Assembly: GCA_002406015.1 (NCBI GenBank)
Contig: DHMX01000015.1
Location: 84,956-148,955, forward strand
Reading direction: 5' to 3'
DNA from: Lachnospiraceae bacterium UBA4631
GTDB lineage: Bacteria; Bacillota; Clostridia; Lachnospirales; Lachnospiraceae
DNA: 64,000 bases
Shown: in pieces, positions 43,840 through 52,569 of the stretch
How positions within the stretch are numbered: position 1 is the first letter of the stretch
Layout of the letters: each line of letters opens with the position of its first letter
Notes under the pieces: model-generated
Database searches by the model: none
Seen by the model: the letters and a program-made list of their open reading frames with translations, nothing else
Told to the model about the DNA's origin: nothing
Program-made: the position numbers and the translations under genes

Positions 43840-44141
43840 GTGCAACTAAGATAAGCATAACAATAAAATGATAATGTGTCAATATTAAATTTACATTCAC
43901 ACATGGAAACGGACTGCATAAGATATGTTATAGGGGAAATGAAAACCCAGCGGCTGTAAATTCGATTCATGTGTGTGACAATATTTGTGTTTCGGAGACA
44001 GAAAGCTCCGGATATATAATGAAAAAATACTGGTTTGGCGGCTGCTTTGTATATAGGAAGGTATCCCCCTTGTTATAGGGTGAAGCCCGGATACAGGGGG
44101 AATGCCTCACCAGAGTAAGACCGGAAAGGTGGGGCAGTAGT
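43840..44141 (+). other. long noncoding leader with candidate alternative RNA structures
   Basis: No gene is visible in 43614-44141. The right half is GC-richer than the left and contains several inverted repeats: CGGAG/CTCCG (about 43993-44010), GTATCC/GGATAC (44061-44066 with 44089-44094), CCCCCT/AGGGGG around 44064-44100, and GCCTCACC/GGTGGGGC (44104-44111 with 44128-44135). The last would cover the AGGTGGGG Shine-Dalgarno of the GIY-YIG gene. Some pairings exclude each other. I could not match it to a known riboswitch class. Confidence 0.4.
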
Positions 44142-44435
44142 ATGAATTATACATATATCGTAGAGTGTAAAGACAAAAGTCTATATACAGGGTGGACGAC
44201 AGACCTACAGCATCGGGTTCAGATGCACAATGAGGGGAAGGGTGCGAAGTACACGCGGGCAAGAAGACCGGTAACGCTGGTGTATTCGGAATGCCATGCC
44301 ACCAAAGAAGAAGCAATGAAGCGGGAAGCCGCCATTAAAAAGCTTTCAAAGAAGGAAAAGTTAAAACTCATTGAGGAAGCCTGTAAGCAGGAAGAAGCAA
44401 CAAAGGATGGAGAGGGTACAGATGGCAGAAGCTAA
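44142..44435 (+). CDS. GIY-YIG domain nuclease-family protein
   Basis: A 97-residue YhbQ/YazA-like protein: YTYIVECKDKSLYTGWT carries the two strands of the GIY-YIG motif (as TYIV/LYTG), followed by RVQMHNEGKGAKYTRARRPV and the EAMKREAAIKKLSKKEKLKLIE helix. The length is normal for stand-alone family members, which are thought to act in DNA repair. The SD AGGTGGGG is at 9 nt and may be hidden in a hairpin. The end overlaps the amidase start by 14 bp. Confidence 0.9.
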   Translation: MNYTYIVECKDKSLYTGWTTDLQHRVQMHNEGKGAKYTRARRPVTLVYSECHATKEEAMKREAAIKKLSKKEKLKLIEEACKQEEATKDGEGTDGRS

Positions 44436-45135
44436 GAGAAACATGAGCCGCCGGGAGCAGCAGAAATTACGAAAAGTAGAAAAAATCTGCCGCAGAATGC
44501 CGGTTGTGGGCGGCGGAATAGCACTGATAGTCGGTGTTGTGATTTTAATTATATGCCTGCGGACAGGGCAGAAGGTAGAACCGATTGTATATGCGGGAGA
44601 GGTATTTACAGACTTAGATATTAAGGAAGAATTTCTGACTGTAAATGAATATTCGCGTCCGGGAATTGAACTTGAGCAGGTAAAGAAGATTGTAGTACAT
44701 TATACCGGAAATCCGGGAGCTACCGCACAGGGAAACCGGGACTATTTTGAAAGTCTGGCAGAAAATCCGGTGACATCCGCAAGCAGTCATTTTATTATTG
44801 GGCTGGACGGAGAAATTATCCAGTGTGTTCCGTTAAATGAAGTGGCATATGCATCCAATGAAGCCAACAGCTATAGTATATCCATTGAATGCTGCCATCC
44901 GACAGAGGACGGAGAGTTTACAACGGCTACTTATAATCAGTGTGTGGCATTGGTTGCGGAGCTTTGTAATTATTATCATTTGAATCCTGAAAATGATGTG
45001 ATACGACATTATGATGTTACCGGAAAAGAATGCCCACGCTTTTACGTGGACAATCCGGATGAATGGAATATGTTTCTTGGTTTTGTAAAGGAACGGACGG
45101 AAACAATTAAAAAACAATCAAGAAATAATAAGTAA
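44422..45135 (+). CDS. membrane-anchored N-acetylmuramoyl-L-alanine amidase (amidase_2)
   Basis: A 237-residue protein. A basic N terminus and one helix (about 29-48) precede a T7-lysozyme-type amidase domain: IVVHYTGNPGATA with zinc-ligand His, SSHFIIGLDGEI, YSISIECCH and RHYDVTGKECPRFYV with the remaining zinc ligands His and Cys. It cleaves the MurNAc-L-Ala bond. GAGAGGG at suitable spacing marks the ATG at 44422; the frame is open from 44371, but that part overlaps the GIY-YIG gene. Confidence 0.9.
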   Translation: MAEAKRNMSRREQQKLRKVEKICRRMPVVGGGIALIVGVVILIICLRTGQKVEPIVYAGEVFTDLDIKEEFLTVNEYSRPGIELEQVKKIVVHYTGNPGATAQGNRDYFESLAENPVTSASSHFIIGLDGEIIQCVPLNEVAYASNEANSYSISIECCHPTEDGEFTTATYNQCVALVAELCNYYHLNPENDVIRHYDVTGKECPRFYVDNPDEWNMFLGFVKERTETIKKQSRNNK

Positions 45136-45140
45136 TATAA

Positions 45141-45482
45141 CTATATTTTAAACTTGATTTTAATCGGCTCCTTTAAGCGTTGTCCATGTCTGGAACGTAC
45201 CTTCGTAGTAATATTCAGATAATAAAAAATGCCGGTCTCATATGCCTCTAAAGGAGCAATCTCAATCGTATTATTCTTTATATCATATCGTATATTTGTC
45301 TTAACGGCTTCTCCAAATTCAGTTGTCAGATACATATTGGCGGCATTGACGGTGGAAGGATTCATCGGAGTATTGAACTTCAAGCTCCATATAAAATTTC
45401 CGGTCTTAAATGCCAGATTCTGATGCACCTTCTTCTGTAGTGATTCAGGGACCTCTTCAATGTCCAGATATTGTGCTGCCAT
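45141..45482 (-). CDS. small Ig-like (Big_5-type) beta-domain protein
   Basis: A 113-residue protein with no signal peptide. The pattern FIWSLKFNTPMNPSTVNAANMYLTT...IRYDIKNNTIEIAPLEAYETGIFYYLNITTKVRSRHGQRL matches a single bacterial Ig-like Big_5 domain, usually found in secreted multidomain proteins. A free-standing cytosolic copy is unusual. GGAGG lies before the ATG. It is convergent with the amidase gene, only 5 bp away and without an obvious terminator. Confidence 0.7.
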   Translation of the reverse strand: MAAQYLDIEEVPESLQKKVHQNLAFKTGNFIWSLKFNTPMNPSTVNAANMYLTTEFGEAVKTNIRYDIKNNTIEIAPLEAYETGIFYYLNITTKVRSRHGQRLKEPIKIKFKI

Positions 45483-45559
45483 AAGATACCTCCATCAATC
45501 AGATAACTATATTCATTATAGATTCTTTGGACAAGAAATACAACCATTACAGAAAAAAC

Positions 45560-45588
45560 TTGCGAAAGCCGGAATAACACAGTATGCT
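45560..45588 (+). promoter_or_regulatory. candidate promoter of the flavin reductase gene
   Basis: TTGCGA (45560-45565), 17 nt and TATGCT (45583-45588), 50 nt before the start codon. Confidence 0.45.
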
Positions 45589-45638
45589 CTAGTAAGATAT
45601 GTTTTTTTGGAAGGATTTCAGGAAAGGAAGTATAGAAT

Positions 45639-46211
45639 ATGAATCAAAATAAAATAAGCTGGAAGCCGGGAAATATGCTTTATCCGCTGCCGGCGGTATT
45701 AGTGACCTGCCGGGACGGACAGGGCAACGATAATGTATTGACCGTTGCATGGACAGGAACCGTTTGCTCCGACCCTGCAATGCTCTTTATATCCGTAAGA
45801 CCGGAGCGGTATTCATACCCGATGATTAAGGAAACCGGAGTGTTTGTTGTAAATCTTACAACAGAGGCAATGGCTAAGGCAACCGACTACTGCGGTGTGC
45901 GTTCCGGACGGGAAGAGGACAAGTTCCAAATGAGCGGACTGACAAAGGGGGAGGCAGAGAAGGTCAATGCCCCAATTATTATGGAAAGTCCGGTAAATAT
46001 TGAATGTAAGGTTCGGGAGATACTGCCGCTCGGAAGTCATGATATGTTTCTCGCAGAGGTGGTAAATGTTCAGGTAAGCGAAGCCTATATGGATGAGAAC
46101 GGAACCTTTCATCTGGATTGGGCAAAGCCGCTCGCATATTCACATGGCAGATATTATGGAATTGCCGATGAATTAGGAAGCTTTGGCTATTCTGTACGAA
46201 AGAAAGCATAA
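45639..46211 (+). CDS. flavin reductase-like (FMN-binding) protein
   Basis: A 190-residue flavin-reductase-domain protein: PLPAVLVTCRDGQGNDNVLTVAWTGTVCSDPAMLFISVRPERYSY, then FVVNLT, DYCGVRSGREEDKF and an EVVNVQV strand. Clostridial members bind FMN and may act as reductases or electron carriers. The RBS is GAAAGGAAG. The shikimate kinase start lies 19 nt after its stop, suggesting an operon. Confidence 0.9.
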   Translation: MNQNKISWKPGNMLYPLPAVLVTCRDGQGNDNVLTVAWTGTVCSDPAMLFISVRPERYSYPMIKETGVFVVNLTTEAMAKATDYCGVRSGREEDKFQMSGLTKGEAEKVNAPIIMESPVNIECKVREILPLGSHDMFLAEVVNVQVSEAYMDENGTFHLDWAKPLAYSHGRYYGIADELGSFGYSVRKKA

Positions 46212-46230
46212 GGAAAGAGGCACATATATT

Positions 46231-46746
46231 ATGGAACAAAAAGAAAATGTAGTATTGATTGGAATGCCGGGCTGCGGAAAAAGCACCATCGGCGTTGTAC
46301 TGGCAAAGGTGCTGGGATATGAATTTACAGATTCGGATTTGTTAATCCAGAAGCAGGAGGGAAAGCTGCTGCGGGAAATCATTGCCGAACAGGGAGAGGA
46401 AGAATTTCTAAAGATAGAAGAAGCCGTAAATGCCGGAATCCGTACAGAGCGGCATGTGATTGCAACCGGTGGCAGCGTGATATATAGTGACAAGGCGATG
46501 CAGCATTTAAAAGAAATCGGAACGGTGGTCTATTTGAAGCTGTCATTTGCCAGCATTTGCAACCGGCTGGGAAATATACGCAGACGCGGAGTTGTGTTAA
46601 AGGACGGACAAAGCCTAAAGGATTTGTATGATGAAAGAACACCGTTATATGAGCGGTATGCGGATATTACCATTGATGCAGAGGGCTATGATATAGAAGG
46701 ACTGATGGATGAAGTTGCACAGGCTTTGGTGAATACTACCAAATAA
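46231..46746 (+). CDS. aroK: shikimate kinase
   Basis: A 171-residue P-loop kinase with Walker A GMPGCGKST (11-19), DSDLLIQKQEG (shikimate-binding Asp), IATGGSVIYS (GGG-type loop with Ser) and the lid RRRGVVLKDG followed by ERTPLYERYADI. It makes shikimate 3-phosphate. The frame is open from 46183, but the ATG at 46231 preceded by GAGG fits the fold. It stands apart from other aro genes. Confidence 0.93.
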   Translation: MEQKENVVLIGMPGCGKSTIGVVLAKVLGYEFTDSDLLIQKQEGKLLREIIAEQGEEEFLKIEEAVNAGIRTERHVIATGGSVIYSDKAMQHLKEIGTVVYLKLSFASICNRLGNIRRRGVVLKDGQSLKDLYDERTPLYERYADITIDAEGYDIEGLMDEVAQALVNTTK

Positions 46747-46763
46747 CAGGGGACAGGTTTTCC

Positions 46764-46792
46764 TTTACAATTGTGGATGAATTTGTTATTAT
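46764..46792 (+). promoter_or_regulatory. candidate promoter of the M23 gene
   Basis: TTTACA (46764-46769), 17 nt and TATTAT (46787-46792), with 111 nt of leader before the ATG. Confidence 0.5.
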
Positions 46793-46903
46793 ATATTACG
46801 AAACTATTACAAAAATAGGAAAGTCATGTAACATCTTTCAAAAAAGAATCACAGAAAGAGCCGAACATGGTTGATTTATGTGGATAGTTAGTAGGAGATA
46901 GTT

Positions 46904-48424
46904 ATGAAAAAATGTAAGAACAGCACAATTCGTCGGAAGTGGAAAATGTACCGGGCATTGCTGATAGCAAGCGGTGTTGCTTTGCTGGCATTTCCGGTTA
47001 CGATAAACGGAAATATGACAGCCAAGCGGTATCAGGTCGCTATTAACGGAAAGCCGGTTGGAATCGCAGAAGGACAGGAGCAGGCAGTTGCTGCGTATGA
47101 ACGGGCAAGACTGACCCTGAATGCACAGTCCGATAAGCTGACACTTCTGAATGCAGAGGTGACATATGAGCCGGTAAAGGCAAGAGCATCACAGGTGTCA
47201 ACGGAAGGCGAGCTGGCACAGCAGGTATATGATGAATTGTTGAATTGTCAGGTGCAGGACAAGGTGCTTGCGTACACAATGAAGATTAATAATTATACGG
47301 TTACATTGGCAAGTGAAGCAGAGGTGCTTGCATTATTGGAGCAGGTACAGAGTGCATATGACGTAGATAATGAATTTGTAATAGAGCTTGCATCGGATAA
47401 TAAGCAGGAGGTTGGTGCCATGACAACCAATGTTGTGAACGCATCAAAGACTGCAAATAATCCTCCGATTCTGGCAGCAACAGACGAGGAAGGAAATCCG
47501 GTGGTTGCAGACGGCTCCGTTGATGTGGGCGAAGACGGTATTTTGTCTGTGGAATTTCAGGAGCAGATAGAGGTGGTAGAAACCTATGCTTCCAAAGGAC
47601 TTCTGACCGATGTGCAGACTGCTTATGAAGGCATTACCAAGGAGCAGGAAAATAATGAAGTGTATGAGGTACAGTCCGGAGATTGTCTTTCCATTATCGC
47701 AGATAAGTACGGAATGACTACGGACGAGCTGTTATCCATTAACGAAGGCTTAGAGGCAGATTCCAATATATTGATTGGAGACCAGATTGTAGTTATGGTG
47801 CCAAAGCCGGAATTATCGGTATTAATGCAGGAGCAGGTAACTTATACAGAGGATTATGAAGCAGAAGTTCAGTATGTAGATAATCCGGACAAATATGTAG
47901 GAGATAATACGGTTCTTCAGGAGCCACAGACCGGTAATCGGACAGTAACAGCAGTAGTCAGCTATAACAACGGAACCGAAACCGGACGCGAGATTATAAA
48001 AGAGCAGGTAAATACAGAGGCGGTTGCAAAGATTGTAGAGCGAGGCACAAAGGCATTGCCGACTTACATCCGCCCAACCACATACGGAACTCTGACATCG
48101 GGCTTTGGACCAAGATGGGGAACCACCCATAAGGGAATTGACTGGGGCGTACCGGTAGGAACTGCCTGTCGTGCATCCAGAGGAGGACGCGTTGTGTCTG
48201 CCGGCTGGTCAGGAGGATACGGATATTGTGTCATCATAGACCATGGTGACGGAGTAAGAACCCGGTATGCACATTTAAGCTCCATTCAGGTAAGCAATGG
48301 TCAGTATGTAGAACAGGGTGAAGTAATTGCCCGGACAGGAAATACCGGAGACAGTACCGGACCGCATATCCATTTCGAAATAATTGTAAATGGAACAGCC
48401 GTAAATCCTGCAAAGTATCTGTAA
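46904..48424 (+). CDS. LysM-G5-M23 peptidoglycan endopeptidase
   Basis: A 506-residue exported protein. An N-terminal helix (about 15-33) is followed by a 200-residue helical/beta region, LysM at about 254-302 (YEVQSGDCLSIIADKYGMT), a G5 domain at about 306-385 (YTEDYEAEVQYVDNPDKYVGDNT), and an M23 domain from about 398 with intact zinc ligands THKGID and PHIHFE (H488/H490), plus TRYAHLSSI. It should cut peptide cross-links while bound to glycan through LysM. In contrast to the SpoIIQ-like protein it is catalytically complete. Confidence 0.93.
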   Translation: MKKCKNSTIRRKWKMYRALLIASGVALLAFPVTINGNMTAKRYQVAINGKPVGIAEGQEQAVAAYERARLTLNAQSDKLTLLNAEVTYEPVKARASQVSTEGELAQQVYDELLNCQVQDKVLAYTMKINNYTVTLASEAEVLALLEQVQSAYDVDNEFVIELASDNKQEVGAMTTNVVNASKTANNPPILAATDEEGNPVVADGSVDVGEDGILSVEFQEQIEVVETYASKGLLTDVQTAYEGITKEQENNEVYEVQSGDCLSIIADKYGMTTDELLSINEGLEADSNILIGDQIVVMVPKPELSVLMQEQVTYTEDYEAEVQYVDNPDKYVGDNTVLQEPQTGNRTVTAVVSYNNGTETGREIIKEQVNTEAVAKIVERGTKALPTYIRPTTYGTLTSGFGPRWGTTHKGIDWGVPVGTACRASRGGRVVSAGWSGGYGYCVIIDHGDGVRTRYAHLSSIQVSNGQYVEQGEVIARTGNTGDSTGPHIHFEIIVNGTAVNPAKYL

Positions 48425-48445
48425 ATGATAGAATAAAGAGAATTA

Positions 48446-48480
48446 CAAAGACCGACATGAAGAAGTGCCGGTCTTTGTTG
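48446..48480 (+). terminator. weak terminator between M23 and acylphosphatase genes
   Basis: CAAAGACCG (48446-48454) pairs with CGGTCTTTG (48469-48477), followed only by TTGTT. It may attenuate rather than stop transcription. Confidence 0.55.
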
Positions 48481-48497
48481 TTATGAGGAGAGTATAT

Positions 48498-48767
48498 ATG
48501 GTAAGAAAATATATTATTGTTACTGGAAGGGTGCAGGGTGTAGGCTTCCGGTATCATGCCATGAACTTAGCAATGGAATATCACCTGACCGGCTGGGTAC
48601 GGAACATGAGTAATGGCGGTGTGGAAATGGAAGTGCAGGGAACGCAGGAGCGGGTAGAAATGTTTGTCCAGAATCTGGATACCGGAACCAATTGGATTCG
48701 GATTGACCGGAAATCGGTTGCGGATATGCCCGGACTGGTAGAGGAAACCGGCTTTCGGATTCGGTAA
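48498..48767 (+). CDS. acyP: acylphosphatase
   Basis: An 89-residue enzyme with GRVQGVGFRYHAMNLA (catalytic Arg in the phosphate cradle) and WVRNMSNGGVEMEVQG (catalytic Asn). It hydrolyses acyl phosphates such as 1,3-bisphosphoglycerate. GAGGAG 7 nt before the ATG at 48498 fixes the start; the frame is open from 48465 within the preceding hairpin. Confidence 0.95.
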   Translation: MVRKYIIVTGRVQGVGFRYHAMNLAMEYHLTGWVRNMSNGGVEMEVQGTQERVEMFVQNLDTGTNWIRIDRKSVADMPGLVEETGFRIR

Positions 48768-48783
48768 TTCATAATTATTTCAC

Positions 48784-48812
48784 TTGAATTTCTGTATGGT
48801 TTCCACTATGAT
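48784..48812 (+). promoter_or_regulatory. promoter of the yesL-lysA unit
   Basis: TTGAAT (48784-48789), 17 nt and TATGAT (48807-48812), 32 nt before the yesL-like start. Confidence 0.6.
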
Positions 48813-48844
48813 AGACAGGTAGATTAATTACGAGGAGAAATAAA

Positions 48845-49612
48845 ATGTCAAATCATGGTACATTTGGAGAAAATAATCCGGTCTGGAAAGCAGTAAACCG
48901 GTACGCAGATATGATGGTAATAGGATTGTTGTTTCTTATTACATGCATACCGATTATTACAATAGGAGCATCCCTGTGTGCATTTTATTACACAGCCATG
49001 GATTCCCTTCGCAAAGAGGACGGATATATATTCAAGCGTTATTTTACAAGCTTCGGAAAGAATTTCAAAAGAGGAACGGTTATCTGGCTCATTATGCTGG
49101 GACTGGGTGCCTTATGCGGTATGAATGTATATTGCTGGGTAATAAATTCCGATATGAAGATAGCCGTTGTTATGCTGGCAATCAGTGCCATTATGACAAT
49201 TGCATGGTTAATGACCCTGATATTTGTATTTCCGTTGCAGGCAAGATTTGAAAATACCATCGGAGCAACGATTCAGAATGCATTTTTGCTGGCAATCAGT
49301 CACCTGCCGTTTACAATTGCAGTCATGCTTCTGTTTGCAGGTCTGGCATATGTCAGTTATTTATCATGGCTAATCGCATTGATTCTGGTATTTTTTGGAA
49401 TTGGTGTTGTTGGATACCTTTTGGTATATAATTTTGAACGGTTGTTCAAGAAGTGTGGCTACATCGAAGAGGATGACGGAAGAGTTGAAAATGATGACTA
49501 TGAATTTGATGTAGAGGTAGACTATGATTCCCTGTATAACAGAGAGGAAGCCGATGCAGAGTCTGAGCAGGAGAATCCGGAGGAGTCCGAACAGCCGATG
49601 GATAAAGAGTAG
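48845..49612 (+). CDS. YesL-family (DUF624) membrane protein
   Basis: A 255-residue protein with about five membrane segments (30-205): ADMMVIGLLFLITCIPIITIGASLCAFYYTAMDSLRKEDG is the DUF624 signature. An acidic cytosolic tail of about 45 residues follows (EEDDGRVENDDYEFDVEVDYDS..., ending in Glu/Ser/Pro). YesL proteins often sit in polysaccharide-use loci; here it is followed by lysA. Function unknown. The RBS is ACGAGGAG. Confidence 0.88.
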   Translation: MSNHGTFGENNPVWKAVNRYADMMVIGLLFLITCIPIITIGASLCAFYYTAMDSLRKEDGYIFKRYFTSFGKNFKRGTVIWLIMLGLGALCGMNVYCWVINSDMKIAVVMLAISAIMTIAWLMTLIFVFPLQARFENTIGATIQNAFLLAISHLPFTIAVMLLFAGLAYVSYLSWLIALILVFFGIGVVGYLLVYNFERLFKKCGYIEEDDGRVENDDYEFDVEVDYDSLYNREEADAESEQENPEESEQPMDKE

Positions 49613-49633
49613 AAAGAGGAGATGAATGGACAG

Positions 49634-50893
49634 ATGAATAAGACACCGTTTGTAACGAAAGAGCAATTGACCGAGATTGTTAAGAAATATCCGACTCCAT
49701 TTCATTTATATGATGAAAAAGGGATTCGGGAGAATGCCAGACGGCTTAAGCAGGCATTTGCATGGAATCCGGGCTTTAAAGAATATTTTGCGGTAAAGGC
49801 AACCCCAAATCCGACTATTCTGCGGATTTTAAAGGAAGAAGGATGCGGAGCCGACTGCTCATCACTGACGGAATTAATGATGTCAGAGCGGGTAGGTCTG
49901 TCCGGTGACGAGATTATGTTTTCGTCAAATGATACACCGGCAGAGGAGTTCGTAAAGGCAAGACAATTAGATGCTACGATTAATCTGGATGATATTACAC
50001 ATATAGATTTCTTAAAGGAATGTGTCGGAATACCAAAGAAAATTAGCTGTCGGTTTAATCCGGGCGGAGTCTTCGAGCTGGGAACCGATATTATGGATAA
50101 TCCGGGGGATGCCAAATACGGTATGACAAAGCCGCAGATTATGGAAGCCTATACCCGTCTGAAGGAGCTGGGTGTAGAGACCTTCGGTATGCATGCCTTT
50201 CTTGCAAGCAATACGGTAAGCAATGAATACTATCCGGTTCTTGCTAAGATTTTATTTGAACTGGCAGTTGAGATTAAAGAACAGACCGGTGTGAAGTTGA
50301 GCTTTATTAACCTGTTCGGCGGTGTAGGAATCCCATATACACCGGATAAAGAGCCGAATGATATTCTGAAAATAGGTGAGGGTGTCCATCAGGTATTTGA
50401 TGAGGTATTAGTACCTGCCGGAATGGGTGATGTGAAGATATTTACCGAGCTCGGAAGATTTATGTTAGCTCCATACGGACATTTGGTTGTAAAGGCAATT
50501 CATCAGAAGCATACCTATAAGGAATACATTGGAGTAGATGCCTGTGCGGTAAATCTGATGCGTCCGGCTATGTACGGTGCTTATCATCATATTACTGTAA
50601 TGGGAAAAGAAAATGCACCGCATGACCATATTTACGATATAACCGGTTCTCTGTGTGAGAACAACGATAAATTTGCGGTCAACCGCGAGCTTCCGAAGAT
50701 TGACATTGGAGATTTGTTAGTCATCCATGACACCGGAGCACATGGCTTTGCCATGGGATATAATTATAACGGAAAATTAAAGTCCGCAGAAATCCTGTTG
50801 CGGGAGGATGGCTCTACCATTCAGATTCGCCGTCCGGAGACTCCGGAGGATTACTTTGCAACCTTGGACGGATATTGGGATATTGAGATATAA
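49634..50893 (+). CDS. lysA: diaminopimelate decarboxylase
   Basis: A fold-type III PLP enzyme of about 419 residues with the PLP lysine in YFAVKATPNP, the HaFLASN substrate strand (GMHAFLASNTVSNEYY), a TELGRFMLAPYG phosphate loop and the GVDACAVNLMRPAMYGAYH region. It makes lysine from meso-diaminopimelate. GAGGAG abuts the ATG at 49622, so the next in-frame ATG at 49634 (12-nt spacing) is preferred; both are possible. It begins 21 nt after the yesL-like gene. Confidence 0.92.
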   Translation: MNKTPFVTKEQLTEIVKKYPTPFHLYDEKGIRENARRLKQAFAWNPGFKEYFAVKATPNPTILRILKEEGCGADCSSLTELMMSERVGLSGDEIMFSSNDTPAEEFVKARQLDATINLDDITHIDFLKECVGIPKKISCRFNPGGVFELGTDIMDNPGDAKYGMTKPQIMEAYTRLKELGVETFGMHAFLASNTVSNEYYPVLAKILFELAVEIKEQTGVKLSFINLFGGVGIPYTPDKEPNDILKIGEGVHQVFDEVLVPAGMGDVKIFTELGRFMLAPYGHLVVKAIHQKHTYKEYIGVDACAVNLMRPAMYGAYHHITVMGKENAPHDHIYDITGSLCENNDKFAVNRELPKIDIGDLLVIHDTGAHGFAMGYNYNGKLKSAEILLREDGSTIQIRRPETPEDYFATLDGYWDIEI

Positions 50894-50911
50894 TTAAGGA
50901 GGAAAACAACA

Positions 50912-51431
50912 ATGGCAAATCCAATCGTTACAATAACAATGGAAAATGGAGACGTGATGAAGGCAGAGTTATATCCGGAGATTGCACCAATCTCTGTAAA
51001 TAACTTTATTTCATTAATTAAGAAGGGATATTATGATGGGTTAATCTTCCATCGGGTAATATCCGGCTTTATGATTCAGGGCGGATGTCCGGATGGTACC
51101 GGTATGGGTGGTCCGGGTTACAGCATTAAGGGCGAATTTGCTATGAATGGTGTGGAATAACTTAAAGCACACTGAAGGCGTGTTGTCAATGGCTCGTGCC
51201 ATGGCACCGGATTCTGCAGGTTCGCAGTTCTTTATTATGCATAAGACCTCTCCGCATCTGGATGGTTCCTATGCAGCATTCGGTAAGATTACCGAGGGCA
51301 TGGACATTGTAAATAAAATCGCAGGGACTCCGACTGATTATGCAGACCGTCCGCTTCAGGAGCAGAGAATGAAGTCTGTAACTGTAGATACCTTTGGGGT
51401 AGACTATCCGGAGCCGGAAAAGATACAGTAG
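50912..51431 (+). pseudogene. cyclophilin-type peptidyl-prolyl isomerase, frameshifted
   Basis: The N-terminal part (50912-51160: FHRVISGFMIQGGCPDGTGMGGPGY) ends at TAA just after AMNGVE. The rest (NNLKHTEGVLSMARAMAPDSAGSQFFI...) continues in the +1 frame from about 51157. Joined, the two halves give a complete cyclophilin of about 172 residues. The normal G-x-x-N-D/N-L-K-H-T junction suggests that two As were lost in GTGGAATAAC. Both halves keep active-site residues (FHR, QGGCPDGTG, SQFFI), so the break is recent, a sequencing error, or rescued by frameshifting. AAGGAGG precedes the ATG. Confidence 0.88.
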
Positions 51432-51495
51432 TTAGTGAAAAAAGCAGTAATAAGAGTAGTGATACGAGCAACAATAAAAGCAGAGGATGTTACAC

Positions 51496-52539
51496 ATGAA
51501 GAATCCAAAACCGTTAATTGTAATATCCATAATATTAGTGATTGTTTTGGCAATTCTGATATATGGATACAGCCAATATAAGATTTATCAGGAAGAATAT
51601 CAGGGAACCGAATCCACACAGGGCGAGGATGTAGAGGTTGTGATTCCGGAGGGAGCGGCAACCAAACAGATTGCACAGATATTAAAGGATAACGGACTGA
51701 TTCAGTTTCCTTCCGCATTTGTCAAGCGGGTAAAGGAGTCGGAATATCGCGGTGTCTTACAGCCGGGAACCTTTACCTTGAATACCGGAATGAGTACATG
51801 GGAAATGATAGAGATTCTCGGACAGGTAGAGCCGACCAGAACCGTAAAGGCAACCGTAACTATCCCGGAGGGCTTCTCCATAGAGCAGATTGCCGCACGA
51901 ATGGCATCCGAGGGTATCTGTACGCAGGATGAATTTTTAGAAGCTGTACAGGATGATAACTATGATTATGCATTTCTGGACAGTATACCGGATGGAATTA
52001 CGGTAAACTATCGGCTGCAGGGCTTTTTATTTCCTGCAACCTATGATGTATATGAGGATACAACCCCGCATGACCTTGTAAATATGATGTTGCAGAAATT
52101 CGATGAGGTCTACGATGCGGATATGCAGAATCAGGCACAGGCATTAGGTTATTCGGCATTTGAAGTAGTCACCAGAGCTTCTATCGTAGAGCGGGAAGCC
52201 AAGATAGATGATGAAAGACCGTTGATAGCCGGTGTTATTAATAATCGGTTAGAGCAGGGCATGATGCTGCAAATGTGTCCTACCGTATTATATCCGATAA
52301 CAAATGGTATCTATGATAAGTCAGAAGTTACCTATGATGATTTAGAGATTGATTCACCATATAATACTTATAAATATACCGGACTTCCGGTAGGACCGAT
52401 TTGCAATCCGGGCGAGGTGTCTATGCAGGCAGTCCTCAATCCGGCAGAGCATAATTATCTGTATTATCACGTAGATAACGAAGAGACAGGCAGCCATATC
52501 TTTACGGAAACCTACGAGCAGCACTTAGAGACACAATAA
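51496..52539 (+). CDS. mltG: endolytic murein transglycosylase
   Basis: A 347-residue YceG/MltG family protein. An N-terminal helix (about 7-27) is followed by a LysM-like YceG subdomain (VEVVIPEGAATKQIAQILKDNGLI) and the catalytic domain with RLQGFLFPATYDVYE, ASIVEREAK (catalytic Glu), AGVINNRLEQGMMLQMCPTVLY and SPYNTYKYTGLPVGPICNPG. It cuts nascent glycan strands to set their length. AGAGG abuts the ATG at 51487; the ATG at 51496 has proper spacing. Confidence 0.95.
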   Translation: MKNPKPLIVISIILVIVLAILIYGYSQYKIYQEEYQGTESTQGEDVEVVIPEGAATKQIAQILKDNGLIQFPSAFVKRVKESEYRGVLQPGTFTLNTGMSTWEMIEILGQVEPTRTVKATVTIPEGFSIEQIAARMASEGICTQDEFLEAVQDDNYDYAFLDSIPDGITVNYRLQGFLFPATYDVYEDTTPHDLVNMMLQKFDEVYDADMQNQAQALGYSAFEVVTRASIVEREAKIDDERPLIAGVINNRLEQGMMLQMCPTVLYPITNGIYDKSEVTYDDLEIDSPYNTYKYTGLPVGPICNPGEVSMQAVLNPAEHNYLYYHVDNEETGSHIFTETYEQHLETQ

Positions 52540-52569
52540 GAATACAGTAGGAATACAGAATATACAGGC

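Noticed and set aside
43890..44141. Cobalamin or other known riboswitch
   Set aside because: A GGTGAAGCCCGGATAC stretch is loosely cobalamin-like, but the conserved CACTG B12 box is missing, and the gene downstream is not related to cobalamin.
45460..45642. Short plus-strand ORF before the flavin reductase
   Set aside because: It lacks an RBS, overlaps a candidate promoter and its peptide resembles no family.
51147..51170. Programmed +1 frameshift in the cyclophilin gene
   Set aside because: GAA TAA C looks like a shift-prone stop context, but there is no strong SD-like stimulator just upstream and cyclophilins are not known to use one, so a 2-nt deletion or error is simpler.
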